Shown here piece by piece: positions 45,309-53,861 of a stretch of 64,000 bases of DNA (position 1 is its first letter; the number at the start of each line of letters is the position of its first letter). Position numbers and translations under genes: made by a program. Source of the stretch: Mycobacterium sp. IS-836 (GTDB lineage: Bacteria > Actinomycetota > Actinomycetes > Mycobacteriales > Mycobacteriaceae); assembly GCF_001954275.1 (NCBI RefSeq), contig NZ_MBEU01000014.1, positions 37,488 through 101,487 of the forward strand. The letters run 5' to 3'. The notes under the pieces were generated by a model. The model saw only the letters and a list, made by a program, of their open reading frames with translations, did not search any database and was not told the origin of the DNA.

Positions 45309-46067
45309 ATGTCTCGCACATTCGACGACCTGGTGGCCGAAGCCGATTCGGTATCGGTCGACGGTTGGGATTTCTCGTGGCTCGACGGCCGCGCGACCGA
45401 GGAACGACCGTCCTGGGGCTATCAACGTCTGCTGAGCCACCGCTTGGCGACCGTCTCGGCTGCGCTGGACATTCACACCGGCGGCGGGGAGGTGCTGGCC
45501 GGTGCGAGGCCGTTCCCGCCGACGATGGCCGCTATCGAGACGTGGCCGCCGAACGCCGCGCTCGCGACCAAGCTGCTGCATCCGCTCGGCGTGGTGGTCG
45601 TGGCGATGCGCGACGAGCCGCCGTTGCCGTTCGCCAACGAGTCGTTCGACCTGGTGACCAGCCGGCACCCCGTCTCGGTGTGGTGGACCGAGATCGCTCG
45701 GGTGCTGCGGCCCGGGGGCAGCTACTTCGCGCAGCACATCGGACCCGCCACGATGGGCGAGCTGGTCGAGTACTTCATCGGACCGCAGCCGGAGAAATGG
45801 GCCGAATTTCACCCGGACGCCGTCCGCTCGCAGATCCAAGCCGGGGGTCTGGAGATCGTCGACGTGCGCATGGAACGGCTGCGCGCCGAGTTCTTCGACA
45901 TCGGCGCGGTTGTCTACTTCCTGCGCAAAGTGGTTTGGACGGTGCCGGATTTCAGCGTCGACCGCTATCGCGAGCGACTCCGGGAACTGAACGAGCTCAT
46001 CGAGACCGAGGGCTCCTTCGTCGCCCACCCCACCCGCGTCCTAGTCGAGGCCCGCAAGTCGGGGTGA
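45309..46067 (+). CDS. SAM-dependent methyltransferase
   Basis: 252 residues. Motif I is LDIHTGGGEVLAGA, with PFANESFDLVTSRHP and IARVLRPGGSYFAQHIG as later methyltransferase blocks. Substrate unknown. ATG 45309 (MSRTFDDLVAEAD) was chosen because upstream sequence loses coding character; the ribosome site is weak. Divergent from the two-span membrane gene (192 bp apart). A large hairpin follows. Confidence 0.82.
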   Translation: MSRTFDDLVAEADSVSVDGWDFSWLDGRATEERPSWGYQRLLSHRLATVSAALDIHTGGGEVLAGARPFPPTMAAIETWPPNAALATKLLHPLGVVVVAMRDEPPLPFANESFDLVTSRHPVSVWWTEIARVLRPGGSYFAQHIGPATMGELVEYFIGPQPEKWAEFHPDAVRSQIQAGGLEIVDVRMERLRAEFFDIGAVVYFLRKVVWTVPDFSVDRYRERLRELNELIETEGSFVAHPTRVLVEARKSG

Positions 46068-46085
46068 TACTCGGGTCTCCGCACC

Positions 46086-46148
46086 CGCCGAGCCTGTAAT
46101 TCTGCAGAAGAAGTGCGAGACAGGGCCTGCAAAATTACGGGCTCGGCG
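46086..46148. repeat. Intergenic inverted repeat, 22-bp arms
   Basis: Arms at 46086-46107 and 46127-46148 match at 20 of 22 positions around a 19-nt loop; each contains CGAGCC, AATT and CTGC blocks. It lies between convergent genes and could serve as a two-way terminator. Similar long intergenic palindromes recur in several mycobacterial genomes, so this may be a dispersed element. Confidence 0.8.
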
Positions 46149-46174
46149 AATCCCGTTGGGCGTTTGAGCGCCGA

Positions 46175-47104
46175 TCAGCCCTCGTCGCGCAACACATCCA
46201 GCGCGTGCTGCAAGTCCGGCGGATAGGGGCTGACGATCTCGAGGCGCCGGCCGTCGGCCGGATGGGCGAATGCCAAAGAGCGTGCATGCAGCCATTGACG
46301 TTCCAGCCCAAGTCTTTTCGCAAGCTTCGGATCGGCGCCGTAGACCAGGTCGCCGCAGCACGGGTGATGCAACGCGGCGAAATGCACTCGGATCTGATGG
46401 GTGCGACCGGTTTCCAAATGAACGTCGAGCAGGCTGGCGGCGACGAACGCTTCGACGGTGTCGTAGTGGGTGAGGCTGTGCCGGCCGTCCTTCGTCACGG
46501 CGAACTTCCACTCGCCGCCGCGGTGCCGGCCGATCGGCGCGTCGATCGTCCCGCTGGACGGATCCGGATGTCCCTGCACCAGTGCGTGGTAGCGCTTGTC
46601 GACCGTGCGTTGTTTGAACGCGCGCTTGAGCACGGTGTAGGCGCGCTCGGAGATCGCCACCACCATCACCCCGGAGGTGCCGACGTCGAGTCGATGCACG
46701 ATGCCCTGCCGCTCGGGCACGCCCGACGTCGTGATCCGGTAACCCGCGGCGGCCAGGCCGCCGAGCACCGTGGGCCCGGTCCAGCCCACCGACGCGTGCG
46801 CGGCCACCGCGGCCGGCTTGTCGACCGCGACGATGTCGTCGTCGGAATACAGAATCGTCATGCCCTCGATGTCGACCGGCGTGTTCTCCGGCGGCGCCGG
46901 CGCATCCGGGAGGCGCACCTGCAGCCAGGCGCCGGATGCCAGACGGTCGGACTTTCCCGCCGGCACGCCGTCCAGTTCGACGCCGCCGTCCTCGGCGAGG
47001 GCCGCCGCGGCGGTGCGGGACAGTCCCAGCAGGCGCGCCAGCCCGGCATCGACGCGCATGCCCGCCAGCCCTTCCGGAACGGGCATCGATCGCTCGGATG
47101 CCAT
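46175..47104 (-). CDS. RluA/RluD-family pseudouridine synthase (Rv1540-like)
   Basis: 309 residues. N-terminal S4-like RNA-binding part (about 10-75) and catalytic domain with the active Asp in [26 protein letters not shown] and the C-terminal [12 protein letters not shown] are family blocks. Probably modifies 23S rRNA. ATG 47104 shares one base with the lspA stop (TGATG), so it is coupled to lspA, as in many bacteria. Confidence 0.93.
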   Translation of the reverse strand: MASERSMPVPEGLAGMRVDAGLARLLGLSRTAAAALAEDGGVELDGVPAGKSDRLASGAWLQVRLPDAPAPPENTPVDIEGMTILYSDDDIVAVDKPAAVAAHASVGWTGPTVLGGLAAAGYRITTSGVPERQGIVHRLDVGTSGVMVVAISERAYTVLKRAFKQRTVDKRYHALVQGHPDPSSGTIDAPIGRHRGGEWKFAVTKDGRHSLTHYDTVEAFVAASLLDVHLETGRTHQIRVHFAALHHPCCGDLVYGADPKLAKRLGLERQWLHARSLAFAHPADGRRLEIVSPYPPDLQHALDVLRDEG

Positions 47105-47697
47105 CAGCGCCGGTCGGCCTTGGCCCGGCTGCCGGTTTCCCCGTCGGCCTTGCGCCGACCCACGGTGTCGAAGTCGAAGCCGAAAATAGACAGCGCGACG
47201 AGCAGGATCGCGCCGCCGACCACCGACGGGTCGGCGACGTTGAACACCGGCCACCAGCCGACGGACAGGAAGTCCACCACGTGTCCGCGCAGCGGCCCGG
47301 GTGCCCGGAAGAAGCGATCGACCAGGTTGCCCATCGCGCCGCCGAGGATCATCCCGAGTCCCACCGCCCACCAGGGCGACACCAGCCGCCGGCCCATCCA
47401 GAAGATGCCCACCACGACGCCGGTCGCGATCAGCGTCAGGAGCCAGGTGTATCCGGTTGCCATGGAGAACGCGGCCCCCGAGTTGCGCACCAGCGTCCAG
47501 GTGACCGTGTCGCCGATGATCGACACGGGCTGGCCCGGGGGCAGCAGCTTGACGGCGAGCACCTTGGTCACGATGTCCAGCACCAGCACCACCGCCGCGA
47601 CCGTCAGCAGCAGGCGCAGCCGCCGCGGGGGGTTGTGCTGCTCGCCGGCCGCGGGCTCCACGCTGTCGTCAATGTCTCCCGTTGGTTCCTCGGACAC
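47104..47697 (-). CDS. lspA: Lipoprotein signal peptidase LspA
   Basis: 197 residues, aspartic signal peptidase II with four membrane helices. Catalytic Asp residues are in GNLVDRFF and [20 protein letters not shown] is also typical. The polar N-terminal extension (about 30 residues) is usual for mycobacteria. GTG 47697 ([13 protein letters not shown]) was chosen with GGGGG upstream. Operon with the pseudouridine synthase. Confidence 0.96.
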   Translation of the reverse strand: MSEEPTGDIDDSVEPAAGEQHNPPRRLRLLLTVAAVVLVLDIVTKVLAVKLLPPGQPVSIIGDTVTWTLVRNSGAAFSMATGYTWLLTLIATGVVVGIFWMGRRLVSPWWAVGLGMILGGAMGNLVDRFFRAPGPLRGHVVDFLSVGWWPVFNVADPSVVGGAILLVALSIFGFDFDTVGRRKADGETGSRAKADRR

Positions 47698-47745
47698 CCC
47701 CCCATCATCCCCTAAGGCCGACAACGCATGCGGGATGATCCCACC

Positions 47746-48672
47746 ATGGGCCGCCTCACCGTCGTCGCCACCGGCGGCACGATATCGACGAGCACCGGTG
47801 CCGACGGCGTGCGCCGTCCCAGCCACAGCGGGTCAGCGCTGACCTCCGGCCTGGACGTCGACGTCGTCGACCTGATGGCGGTCGACAGCTCGGAGCTGAC
47901 ACTGCCCGATTGGGATCGGATTCGCGCCGCGGTGCGCGCCGCAGTCGACGGCGGCGCCGACGGCGTGGTCATCACGCACGGCACCGACACGCTCGAGGAG
48001 ACCGCGCTGTGGCTGGACCTCACCTACGACGGCACAGTTCCGGTCGTGCTGACCGGCGCCATGCGCAGCGCCGACGCCCCCGACGCCGACGGCCCGGGCA
48101 ATCTGCGTGACGCGCTGGCGCTGGCGACCAGCCCGGCCGCCCGTGGCCTGGGCGTGCTCGTGTCGTTCGCCGGCCGGGTGTTGCAGCCGTTGGGCCTGCA
48201 CAAGGTGGCCACCGCCGACCTCAGCGGCTTCGCCGGCCGGGTGCTCGGCAGCAGCTCGGGTGACACCGCGCTGACGGGCGACAAGGCGCGCCCGTATCTC
48301 GGTGATCTGAGCGCCGCGGACGCGCCGCGGGTCGACATCGCCGCGGCCTACCTGGGCAGTGACTCGGTGGCGCTGGACGCGTTTGTCGAAGCCGGGGCGC
48401 GCGCCGTCGTGCTGGAGGCGCTGGGTTCCGGCAACGCCGGCGCCGCTGTGATCGACGGCGTGCGCCGCCATTGCCGCAACGGCGTCGTGGTCGCGGTGTC
48501 CACGCGGGTCGCCGGGGCGCGGGTCGCCGCGGGGTACGGCCCGGGGCACGACCTGGTGGCGGCCGGCGCGGTGATGGTGCCGCGGCTGCGACCTGCCCAG
48601 GCCCGGGTGTTGTTGATGGCCGCGTTGGCCGCGGGGCTACCCGTCGCCGACGTCGTCGACCGCTGGGGCTGA
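47746..48672 (+). CDS. ansA: L-asparaginase AnsA
   Basis: 308 residues, bacterial type asparaginase. Catalytic Thr in [11 protein letters not shown] and the second triad segment [30 protein letters not shown] lies in the C-terminal domain. ATG 47746 ([11 protein letters not shown]) agrees with the family; ATG 47728 is possible. No export signal. It overlaps the convergent dinX gene by 36 nt. Confidence 0.95.
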   Translation: MGRLTVVATGGTISTSTGADGVRRPSHSGSALTSGLDVDVVDLMAVDSSELTLPDWDRIRAAVRAAVDGGADGVVITHGTDTLEETALWLDLTYDGTVPVVLTGAMRSADAPDADGPGNLRDALALATSPAARGLGVLVSFAGRVLQPLGLHKVATADLSGFAGRVLGSSSGDTALTGDKARPYLGDLSAADAPRVDIAAAYLGSDSVALDAFVEAGARAVVLEALGSGNAGAAVIDGVRRHCRNGVVVAVSTRVAGARVAAGYGPGHDLVAAGAVMVPRLRPAQARVLLMAALAAGLPVADVVDRWG

Positions 48673-50043
48673 CACCTCAGCGGCGGCCTGCAGCGCGCCG
48701 ACATAGTCCGGCCAGTCCAGGGAGTCGACCGGGTTGGCGCCGGTGAGCTCGTCGGTGTCGGCGGGAAACGTGCGGGCCTGGCCCGGGCCGGAGCCACGGG
48801 TCTCGAATCGCACCGTGACAACGCCGTGGCCCGCGCCCTGCACCCAACCGTGCCCGAGCTCGCGATGGGCGACGTCGTCACCGATGCGCCAGCGCGAGGG
48901 CTCGTCGGGCGGCGCGAACATCGCCTCGGTCGCGGTTTCTGGAGTTTCTGCGGGGTGTTCCTCTGACATCGACAGCTCCAGGTCGGGGAACAACGATTCC
49001 TGGCGCACGTCGCTGAGGCCCGAAAACCCCACGCCGACAAGCCGAATGGGCCCGATGTCGCGCGGATCGAGCAGCAGCCGCCGGGCCACCGCGATCAGCG
49101 CGCCGGCCTCGGTGGTCGCGTAGGGCAACGTCGCCGAGCGGGTCAGCGTGCTCATGTCCGACTTCTTCAGCTTCACCGTGACGGTGCGGGCGCCGCGGCC
49201 GTCGCGCAGCAGGCGTCGGTGCGCATGCTCGGCGATCGGGTCGATCGCGTCGCGCAGTTGCTCCAGGCTGGTCAGGTCGACGGCGAAGGTGGACTCGGAG
49301 CTGATCTGCTTGGCCTCGGCGCGCTCGGCGACCGGGCGGTCGTCGATGCCGCGGGCCAGGCGGTGCAGCGCCGGGCCGACCGTCGCGCCCAGGATGTTGG
49401 CGACCTCGGCGTCGGTCAGCGCGGCGAGCTGTCCGATCGTTTCGATGCCGAGCCGGTGCAGCTTCTCCTCGGCGACCGGGCCGATGCCCCACAGCCGGCG
49501 CACCGGCAACCCGCCGAGCAGCGGTTGTTCTTCGGCGCGCCGCACCACCCGGACGCCGTCGGGTTTGGCGAGGCCGGACGCGATCTTGGCGATCTGCTTG
49601 CCAGAGCCGGCGCCGACCGAGGCGATCAGGCCCGTCTCGTCGCGAATCCGCCGCCGCAAGTCCTCACAGAACGCCTCGACGTCGTCGGCAGACGCCCCGG
49701 CGAGCTGCGGCGGCTCACCGAAGGCCTCGTCGACGGACAGCTGCTCGACGACGGGCACCAGGCTGCGTACGGCATCGAAGACCCGCCGGCTGGCCACCCC
49801 GTACACCACGCCGCGCGGCGGCAACACCACCGCGGTCACGCCGACCAGGCGGCGGGCCTGATGCATCGGCATGGCCGACCTGGCGCCGAACACCCGCGCC
49901 TCATAGCTCGCGCCGGCCACCACGCCTCGCCCACCCAAGCCGCCGACCAACACCGGCCGCGCGCGCAGGGTCGGTCGGGTGAGTTGCTCGACGGAGGCGA
50001 AGAACGCGTCCATGTCCAGGTGCAGCACCCAGCGGGACTCCAC
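48637..50043 (-). CDS. dinX: Y-family DNA polymerase DinX (DinB-type)
   Basis: 468 residues, translesion polymerase IV type. Metal-binding segments [14 protein letters not shown] and SVDEAF; the HhH part with [18 protein letters not shown]; a QESLF motif (about residue 350) suits beta-clamp binding. A C-terminal extension of about 100 residues ([22 protein letters not shown]) is shared with the M. tuberculosis protein. GTG 50043 gives the conserved [13 protein letters not shown] start. The 3' end overlaps ansA by 36 nt. Confidence 0.95.
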   Translation of the reverse strand: MESRWVLHLDMDAFFASVEQLTRPTLRARPVLVGGLGGRGVVAGASYEARVFGARSAMPMHQARRLVGVTAVVLPPRGVVYGVASRRVFDAVRSLVPVVEQLSVDEAFGEPPQLAGASADDVEAFCEDLRRRIRDETGLIASVGAGSGKQIAKIASGLAKPDGVRVVRRAEEQPLLGGLPVRRLWGIGPVAEEKLHRLGIETIGQLAALTDAEVANILGATVGPALHRLARGIDDRPVAERAEAKQISSESTFAVDLTSLEQLRDAIDPIAEHAHRRLLRDGRGARTVTVKLKKSDMSTLTRSATLPYATTEAGALIAVARRLLLDPRDIGPIRLVGVGFSGLSDVRQESLFPDLELSMSEEHPAETPETATEAMFAPPDEPSRWRIGDDVAHRELGHGWVQGAGHGVVTVRFETRGSGPGQARTFPADTDELTGANPVDSLDWPDYVGALQAAAEVSAPAVDDVGDG

Positions 50044-50085
50044 AACCCTCGATGCTATTGGGGCTGTTGGTCTACCGTCGGTGAC

Positions 50086-50655
50086 ATGGCCATGAACCTC
50101 TGCCATAGGTGGTGCTGCAGTTCGAACCGCTGGGCGAAGGAAGTGGAAACCCACCTGCTGCCGACCGTGCTCGCCGACGTGGAACTGGGCGACAACACGC
50201 TGGAGATCGGACCCGGATACGGCGCATTCCTACGGGTGCTGGTCGACAAGACGCCAAATCTCACCGCGGTTGAGATCGATGCCCCGATAGCACAGCGGCT
50301 GCAGCGGCTCTACGGCGATCGGGCCCGCATCATCAACGGCGACGGCACCGATACAGGCTTGCCGGACAACGAGTTCAGCTCGGTGGTGTCGTTCACCATG
50401 CTGCATCATGTCCCGACCGCGGAATTGCAGGACCGGTTGTTCGCCGAGGCGTTCCGGGTGCTCCGGCCCGGCGGCGTCTTCGCCGGCACCGACGGCGTGC
50501 CGTCGGTGGTGTTTTCGATCCTGCATTTCCGCGACACCTGCAATCCGATTCCGCCGGAGACGCTGCCGGATCGCTTGCGCGCCGCGGGTTTTCGCGACGT
50601 GGACGTCAAGGTCGGCACCGGCAGGCAGCGCTGGCGCGCGGTCAAGGCCGCCTGA
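50086..50655 (+). CDS. Class I SAM methyltransferase
   Basis: 189 residues. Motif [14 protein letters not shown], acidic residue in AVEIDAP, and [16 protein letters not shown]. The N-terminus is unusually Cys-rich ([13 protein letters not shown]). Substrate unknown. ATG 50086 was used; ATG 50092 is equivalent. Its stop overlaps the next start (TGATG), so it is co-translated with the membrane protein. Confidence 0.82.
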   Translation: MAMNLCHRWCCSSNRWAKEVETHLLPTVLADVELGDNTLEIGPGYGAFLRVLVDKTPNLTAVEIDAPIAQRLQRLYGDRARIINGDGTDTGLPDNEFSSVVSFTMLHHVPTAELQDRLFAEAFRVLRPGGVFAGTDGVPSVVFSILHFRDTCNPIPPETLPDRLRAAGFRDVDVKVGTGRQRWRAVKAA

Positions 50656-51140
50656 TGGAAAATGCGCCGTCATCGCGACTGGCTCGGCTGCGCCACCAGT
50701 GGGACGAGCGGCTGGAACCCGGTGAGCAGGCGACGATTCTCGCGTGGTTGTCGTTCACCGTCACTTTCGTCGGGGTGCGAGCCCTCACCCACTGGATCCG
50801 CGCGGGCCACGGTCCCTCGGGGGGCGGTGTCAGCCTGGGCGGCAAGCACTTTCATCACTACAACATCGGCATCGCGCTACTGGCGACGGTGGCGGCGGTC
50901 GGCCTGCGCGGGACGGAGAAGCAACGCCGCCACCCGGCGGCCGCGGTCGCTTTCGGCTCGGCCAACGCACTGATCGTCGACGAGCTGGCCCTGCTGCTGG
51001 ACCTCAAGGACGTCTACTGGGCGACCGAAGGGCGCGAGAGCGTCGACGTCGCGATCGGCGTCATCGCCACAGGCGCGACGGTCGCAGCGGGCATGCCGTT
51101 CTGGGCGCATGCCCACCGCGCGCTGCGCTCGCGTTCGTGA
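50655..51140 (+). CDS. Membrane protein with HFHHYNIG motif
   Basis: 161 residues with about four hydrophobic segments (near 27-47, 68-86, 95-112 and 128-152). The conserved-looking polar motifs are GGKHFHHYNIGI and an acidic ALIVDELALLLDL inside the third segment; His and Asp/Glu near the membrane suggest a metal or proton site. Unknown function. Coupled to the upstream methyltransferase. Its stop abuts the convergent sigma-factor stop in TGATCA. Confidence 0.7.
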   Translation: MENAPSSRLARLRHQWDERLEPGEQATILAWLSFTVTFVGVRALTHWIRAGHGPSGGGVSLGGKHFHHYNIGIALLATVAAVGLRGTEKQRRHPAAAVAFGSANALIVDELALLLDLKDVYWATEGRESVDVAIGVIATGATVAAGMPFWAHAHRALRSRS

Positions 51141-52571
51141 TCAGTTGATGCGCCCGATCGGCCCCCGAGGGGGAACGGGGACCTGCGATGACGACGACGG
51201 CGGGTATCTCGGCGGGATCGGCTTGGGGATCGTCGTCGTGGTTGTCGGCGGCGAGGCCGGGTAGCTCGGGGGTGTGACCCGCACCGGCGGCGGGAGGGGA
51301 ACCGGCAGCGGCACCGGCACGACGACGGGCGGCGGTGGGGCCTGCGGCGGGAGCGGCGAATTCGGAATCGCGGCCGCGGGTGGCGGCGCGTTGGCGGGCA
51401 GCTGCGGGGGCAGGTTGACCGGCCCCGGGTTGTTCGGGTGCGGCTGCGGCGGCGGCGCTTGGGGCGGCGCTTGGGGCGGCGGCGCTGTGATCGCCGCCGG
51501 TGGTGTGTTGGGTCCGGCGGGCGGGGGTGTGTTCACCGTGACGTCCGACGGGGCCACCGCGGTTTTCTGGTGGTGCAGCAGCAGGAACATCAATCCGAGG
51601 GCGACGAACACGATGCCGGCCAGCACCGTGGCGGCCTGGATGTGGCGGGTGCGACGGCTCGCCGCGGCGCCGGGTTGACCCGCGCCGGCGCCGCCCTGCT
51701 GGTGGAGAGCTTCGGTAGCCGCGTCCGGGTGCGAATCTCCGGTGTCCGCGCCCATGGGGCTGTCGGCGGATGTCAGCTGGACCTTGGTCAGGGTCTGTCC
51801 GCGTAGCCACCAGGGCGCCGCGACGAATATCGGGGCCACACCAAGCAATGCGGCCGGGGTGACGAGGTCGCGACGCTTCCGCTCACAGGTGCTGCAGTAG
51901 TCGATGTGCCGCGCCACACGTTTGCGCAGGAGGACGGTGAACTTGCCGTCCCAATTCGCCAGGATCGCGCCGAGCTCCGGGCAGCCCTGGGGATTGCGCT
52001 GCGCGCGGCGGGCGACCAGCAAGGCACCCAGCGACCGTTCGACCGTGTCACGCATGCGCGACACCAGCTTGGTGGCGTTGTCGGGGCTGACGTCGAGCGC
52101 GGCCGCCAGTTCGGGCCCGTCCAGGCCGTGGCGATAACTCAGTTCCAGCACCGTGCGGTCCCGGTCGGACAAACCGCCGGCGGCCTCGGCGACCAGGTCG
52201 GCCAGTTCGGTGCGGCGTGCGAGCGTATCCGGGCCGGCATCGAAGGACTGCGCCTCGGGCAGCTCGTCGGAGACGTTTTCGCGGCGACGCAGCCGGAGGC
52301 ACCGCAGGGCCTCGTTGCGTGCGATGGCGTAGAGCCAGGGGCGTAGTTTGTCGGGGTCGCGCAGCGTCGACAGTTGGGCCGCCGCAGTGCAGAACACCTC
52401 CTGCACGCAGTCGGCGGCGGCGTCGCGGTCGCGCACCATGCCGACGCAGAAGTCGTGCAGCCGGTCGGCGTAGCGGTCATAGATTCCGGCGAAGGCGGCG
52501 CGGTCGCCCGCGACGGCCGCGCCGGCCAGCTCGGCGTCGCCTGCCATATTCCAGTCGGGCAGTGCGGTCAT
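51141..52571 (-). CDS. ECF sigma factor fused to zinc anti-sigma domain, membrane helix and Pro-rich tail
   Basis: 476 residues. Sigma region 2 (about 28-97, YDRYADRLHDFCVGMVRD and LRPWLYAIARNEALRCLR), region 4 (about 133-185, LSDRDRTVLELSYRHGL), then a complete zinc anti-sigma signature C197-x24-H222-x3-C226-x2-C229. One clear membrane helix at about 311-333 (ATVLAGIVFVALGLMFLLL) is followed by about 130 residues that are mostly Pro, predicted outside. The sigma factor is therefore tethered and probably held inactive by its own domain until released, perhaps by proteolysis; that is inference. ATG 52571 starts MTALPDWNMAGDAEL. A separately encoded CxxCH repeat protein lies upstream on the same strand. 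Confidence 0.88.
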   Translation of the reverse strand: MTALPDWNMAGDAELAGAAVAGDRAAFAGIYDRYADRLHDFCVGMVRDRDAAADCVQEVFCTAAAQLSTLRDPDKLRPWLYAIARNEALRCLRLRRRENVSDELPEAQSFDAGPDTLARRTELADLVAEAAGGLSDRDRTVLELSYRHGLDGPELAAALDVSPDNATKLVSRMRDTVERSLGALLVARRAQRNPQGCPELGAILANWDGKFTVLLRKRVARHIDYCSTCERKRRDLVTPAALLGVAPIFVAAPWWLRGQTLTKVQLTSADSPMGADTGDSHPDAATEALHQQGGAGAGQPGAAASRRTRHIQAATVLAGIVFVALGLMFLLLHHQKTAVAPSDVTVNTPPPAGPNTPPAAITAPPPQAPPQAPPPQPHPNNPGPVNLPPQLPANAPPPAAAIPNSPLPPQAPPPPVVVPVPLPVPLPPPVRVTPPSYPASPPTTTTTIPKPIPPRYPPSSSSQVPVPPRGPIGRIN

Positions 52572-52690
52572 GACGTTGCTCCAGCCAATCCGGCGCCGGG
52601 GACCCATCGCGCGGGGCCCGGCCCATCCGCTAAGTGTGCGCGCATTTTGCTGAGTTGGCGCTGGTTAGTCAGATTTCTTCCGGGAGAGCA

Positions 52691-52725
52691 CGGTGAAGGC
52701 CGGACATACCGGCCGGCCTTCACCG
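52691..52725 (-). terminator. Strong hairpin after the CxxCH repeat gene
   Basis: CGGTGAAGGCCGG, a 9-nt loop, then CCGGCCTTCACCG: perfect 13-bp stem starting 6 nt after the stop codon. There is no U-tract, as is usual in mycobacteria. It lies between the repeat gene and the sigma factor gene, so these are probably separate transcripts or partly attenuated. Confidence 0.75.
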
Positions 52726-52731
52726 CTACTA

Positions 52732-53727
52732 CTACTTCTTGTTCTGCGGGGGCAGTTGGTGGCAGGCCAGGCACTGCGTTGGCGCCGATTGCACCGGAAT
52801 GCCGCCACCCGGCTTGGGGCCGATCGGCTTGCCACCGCCGGAATTGCCACTACCCGACTGGCCACTACCGGACTGGCCGCTGCCCGAGTTGCCGCCGCTC
52901 GGCTTGCCACCACCCGAATTGCCACTACCCGACTGACCGCTGCCCGACTGGCCACTACCGGACTGGCCGCTACCGGAGTTGCCGCCGCTGGGCTTGCCAC
53001 CTGAGTTGCCGCTGCCGGACTGGCCGCTACCGGAGTTGCCGCTACCGGAGTTGCCACTGCCGGAGTTGCCACCGCTGGGGTTATCCGGATACACGGGCAC
53101 CGGGATGGGTATGGGCACGATCACCGGAGGCGCGCTCGGGCCGTCGGCCGGAGGCGGGCCAGGGTCGGCGGGCGGGGGCGCCTGCACGGTGACGACGGGA
53201 GCCGGAACGTTCACGTTGGTGGGAACGATCGGCCCCGCCGGACCCGCGTCGGCCGGGGGAACGACCGCGGCCGGCGCCGGGGCGACCGGCGGCGGTGGCG
53301 CCACATTCGGCGTCTGGGGCGCCACCGAACCGACACTGGAGTTCGGAGCCACGACGGCCGGCTTGGGCTTCGGACTCGTCCCGGCGACGAGCATCACCCC
53401 GAACCCGGCGACCAATCCAAGCGCGGCGATCACGGCCGCCACCACCAGCGCGTTCGCTCCCCACCATCGCCGCTGCGCGGGCTCCGCGGGGAGGTCGTCC
53501 TCGGACTCCGCGGTAAGGCGGTCCTCGACGTGCGCGGGGGTGTGGAGAGATCCGTCCTCGATCGCCGGATCGCCCAGCGGGCTCGACGCCCACGCCTCGG
53601 CGGCGGTCAGGTCCTCGTGCGGGCTCGCGGCGACGGTCAGGTCTTGGTGCGGGGCAGCCGCGACGGTCAGGTCGTCGCGCGGGACCGCCCTGAAGGTAGC
53701 CGACTGGGAGTCTTCGATGGTGCTCAT
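52732..53727 (-). CDS. Membrane-anchored Gly/Ser/Asn/Gln repeat protein ending in CxxCH
   Basis: 331 residues. The cytoplasmic N-terminus (1-88) has three tandem 11-residue repeats of DLTVAAxPHxD type (about 18-45). One membrane helix (about 90-115) leads to a Pro/Ala/Val-rich stretch (120-210), then about 85 residues of GSGNS/GSGQS pentapeptides broken by GKPSGGN. The C-terminus reads PTQCLACHQLPPQNKK: C319-x2-C322-H323, the haem c attachment motif. Whether a haem is attached is unknown; the motif stands alone without a cytochrome fold, so disulfide or zinc roles are also possible. ATG 53727 has AAGGAA 6-7 nt upstream. It precedes the tethered sigma gene. Confidence 0.8.
   Translation of the reverse strand: MSTIEDSQSATFRAVPRDDLTVAAAPHQDLTVAASPHEDLTAAEAWASSPLGDPAIEDGSLHTPAHVEDRLTAESEDDLPAEPAQRRWWGANALVVAAVIAALGLVAGFGVMLVAGTSPKPKPAVVAPNSSVGSVAPQTPNVAPPPPVAPAPAAVVPPADAGPAGPIVPTNVNVPAPVVTVQAPPPADPGPPPADGPSAPPVIVPIPIPVPVYPDNPSGGNSGSGNSGSGNSGSGQSGSGNSGGKPSGGNSGSGQSGSGQSGSGQSGSGNSGGGKPSGGNSGSGQSGSGQSGSGNSGGGKPIGPKPGGGIPVQSAPTQCLACHQLPPQNKK
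52826..53082 (-). repeat. Tandem 15-bp repeats coding Gly-Ser-Gly-Asn/Gln-Ser
   Basis: About 15 imperfect 15-bp units, for example TTGCCACTACCCGAC and TGGCCACTACCGGAC on the + strand, with three spacer units coding GKPSGGN or GGGKP. Copy number probably varies between strains. Confidence 0.88.
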
Positions 53728-53861
53728 GGCCTGTTCCTTAACTGTGGTCGCGGCCCCCTTTGGGTCGCATTCACAGGTATGAGCAGCCGCCGGTGGTCAC
53801 CCGGACACTTTTTTCGGAACTTTTTTGCGGAGCCTTTCCCGGCCCCGGCGCCGGCCCGGTC

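Noticed and set aside
52826..53082. CRISPR-like regular repeats
   Set aside because: The 15-bp units are in frame, contiguous and code for GSGNS/GSGQS pentapeptides; there are no unique spacers.
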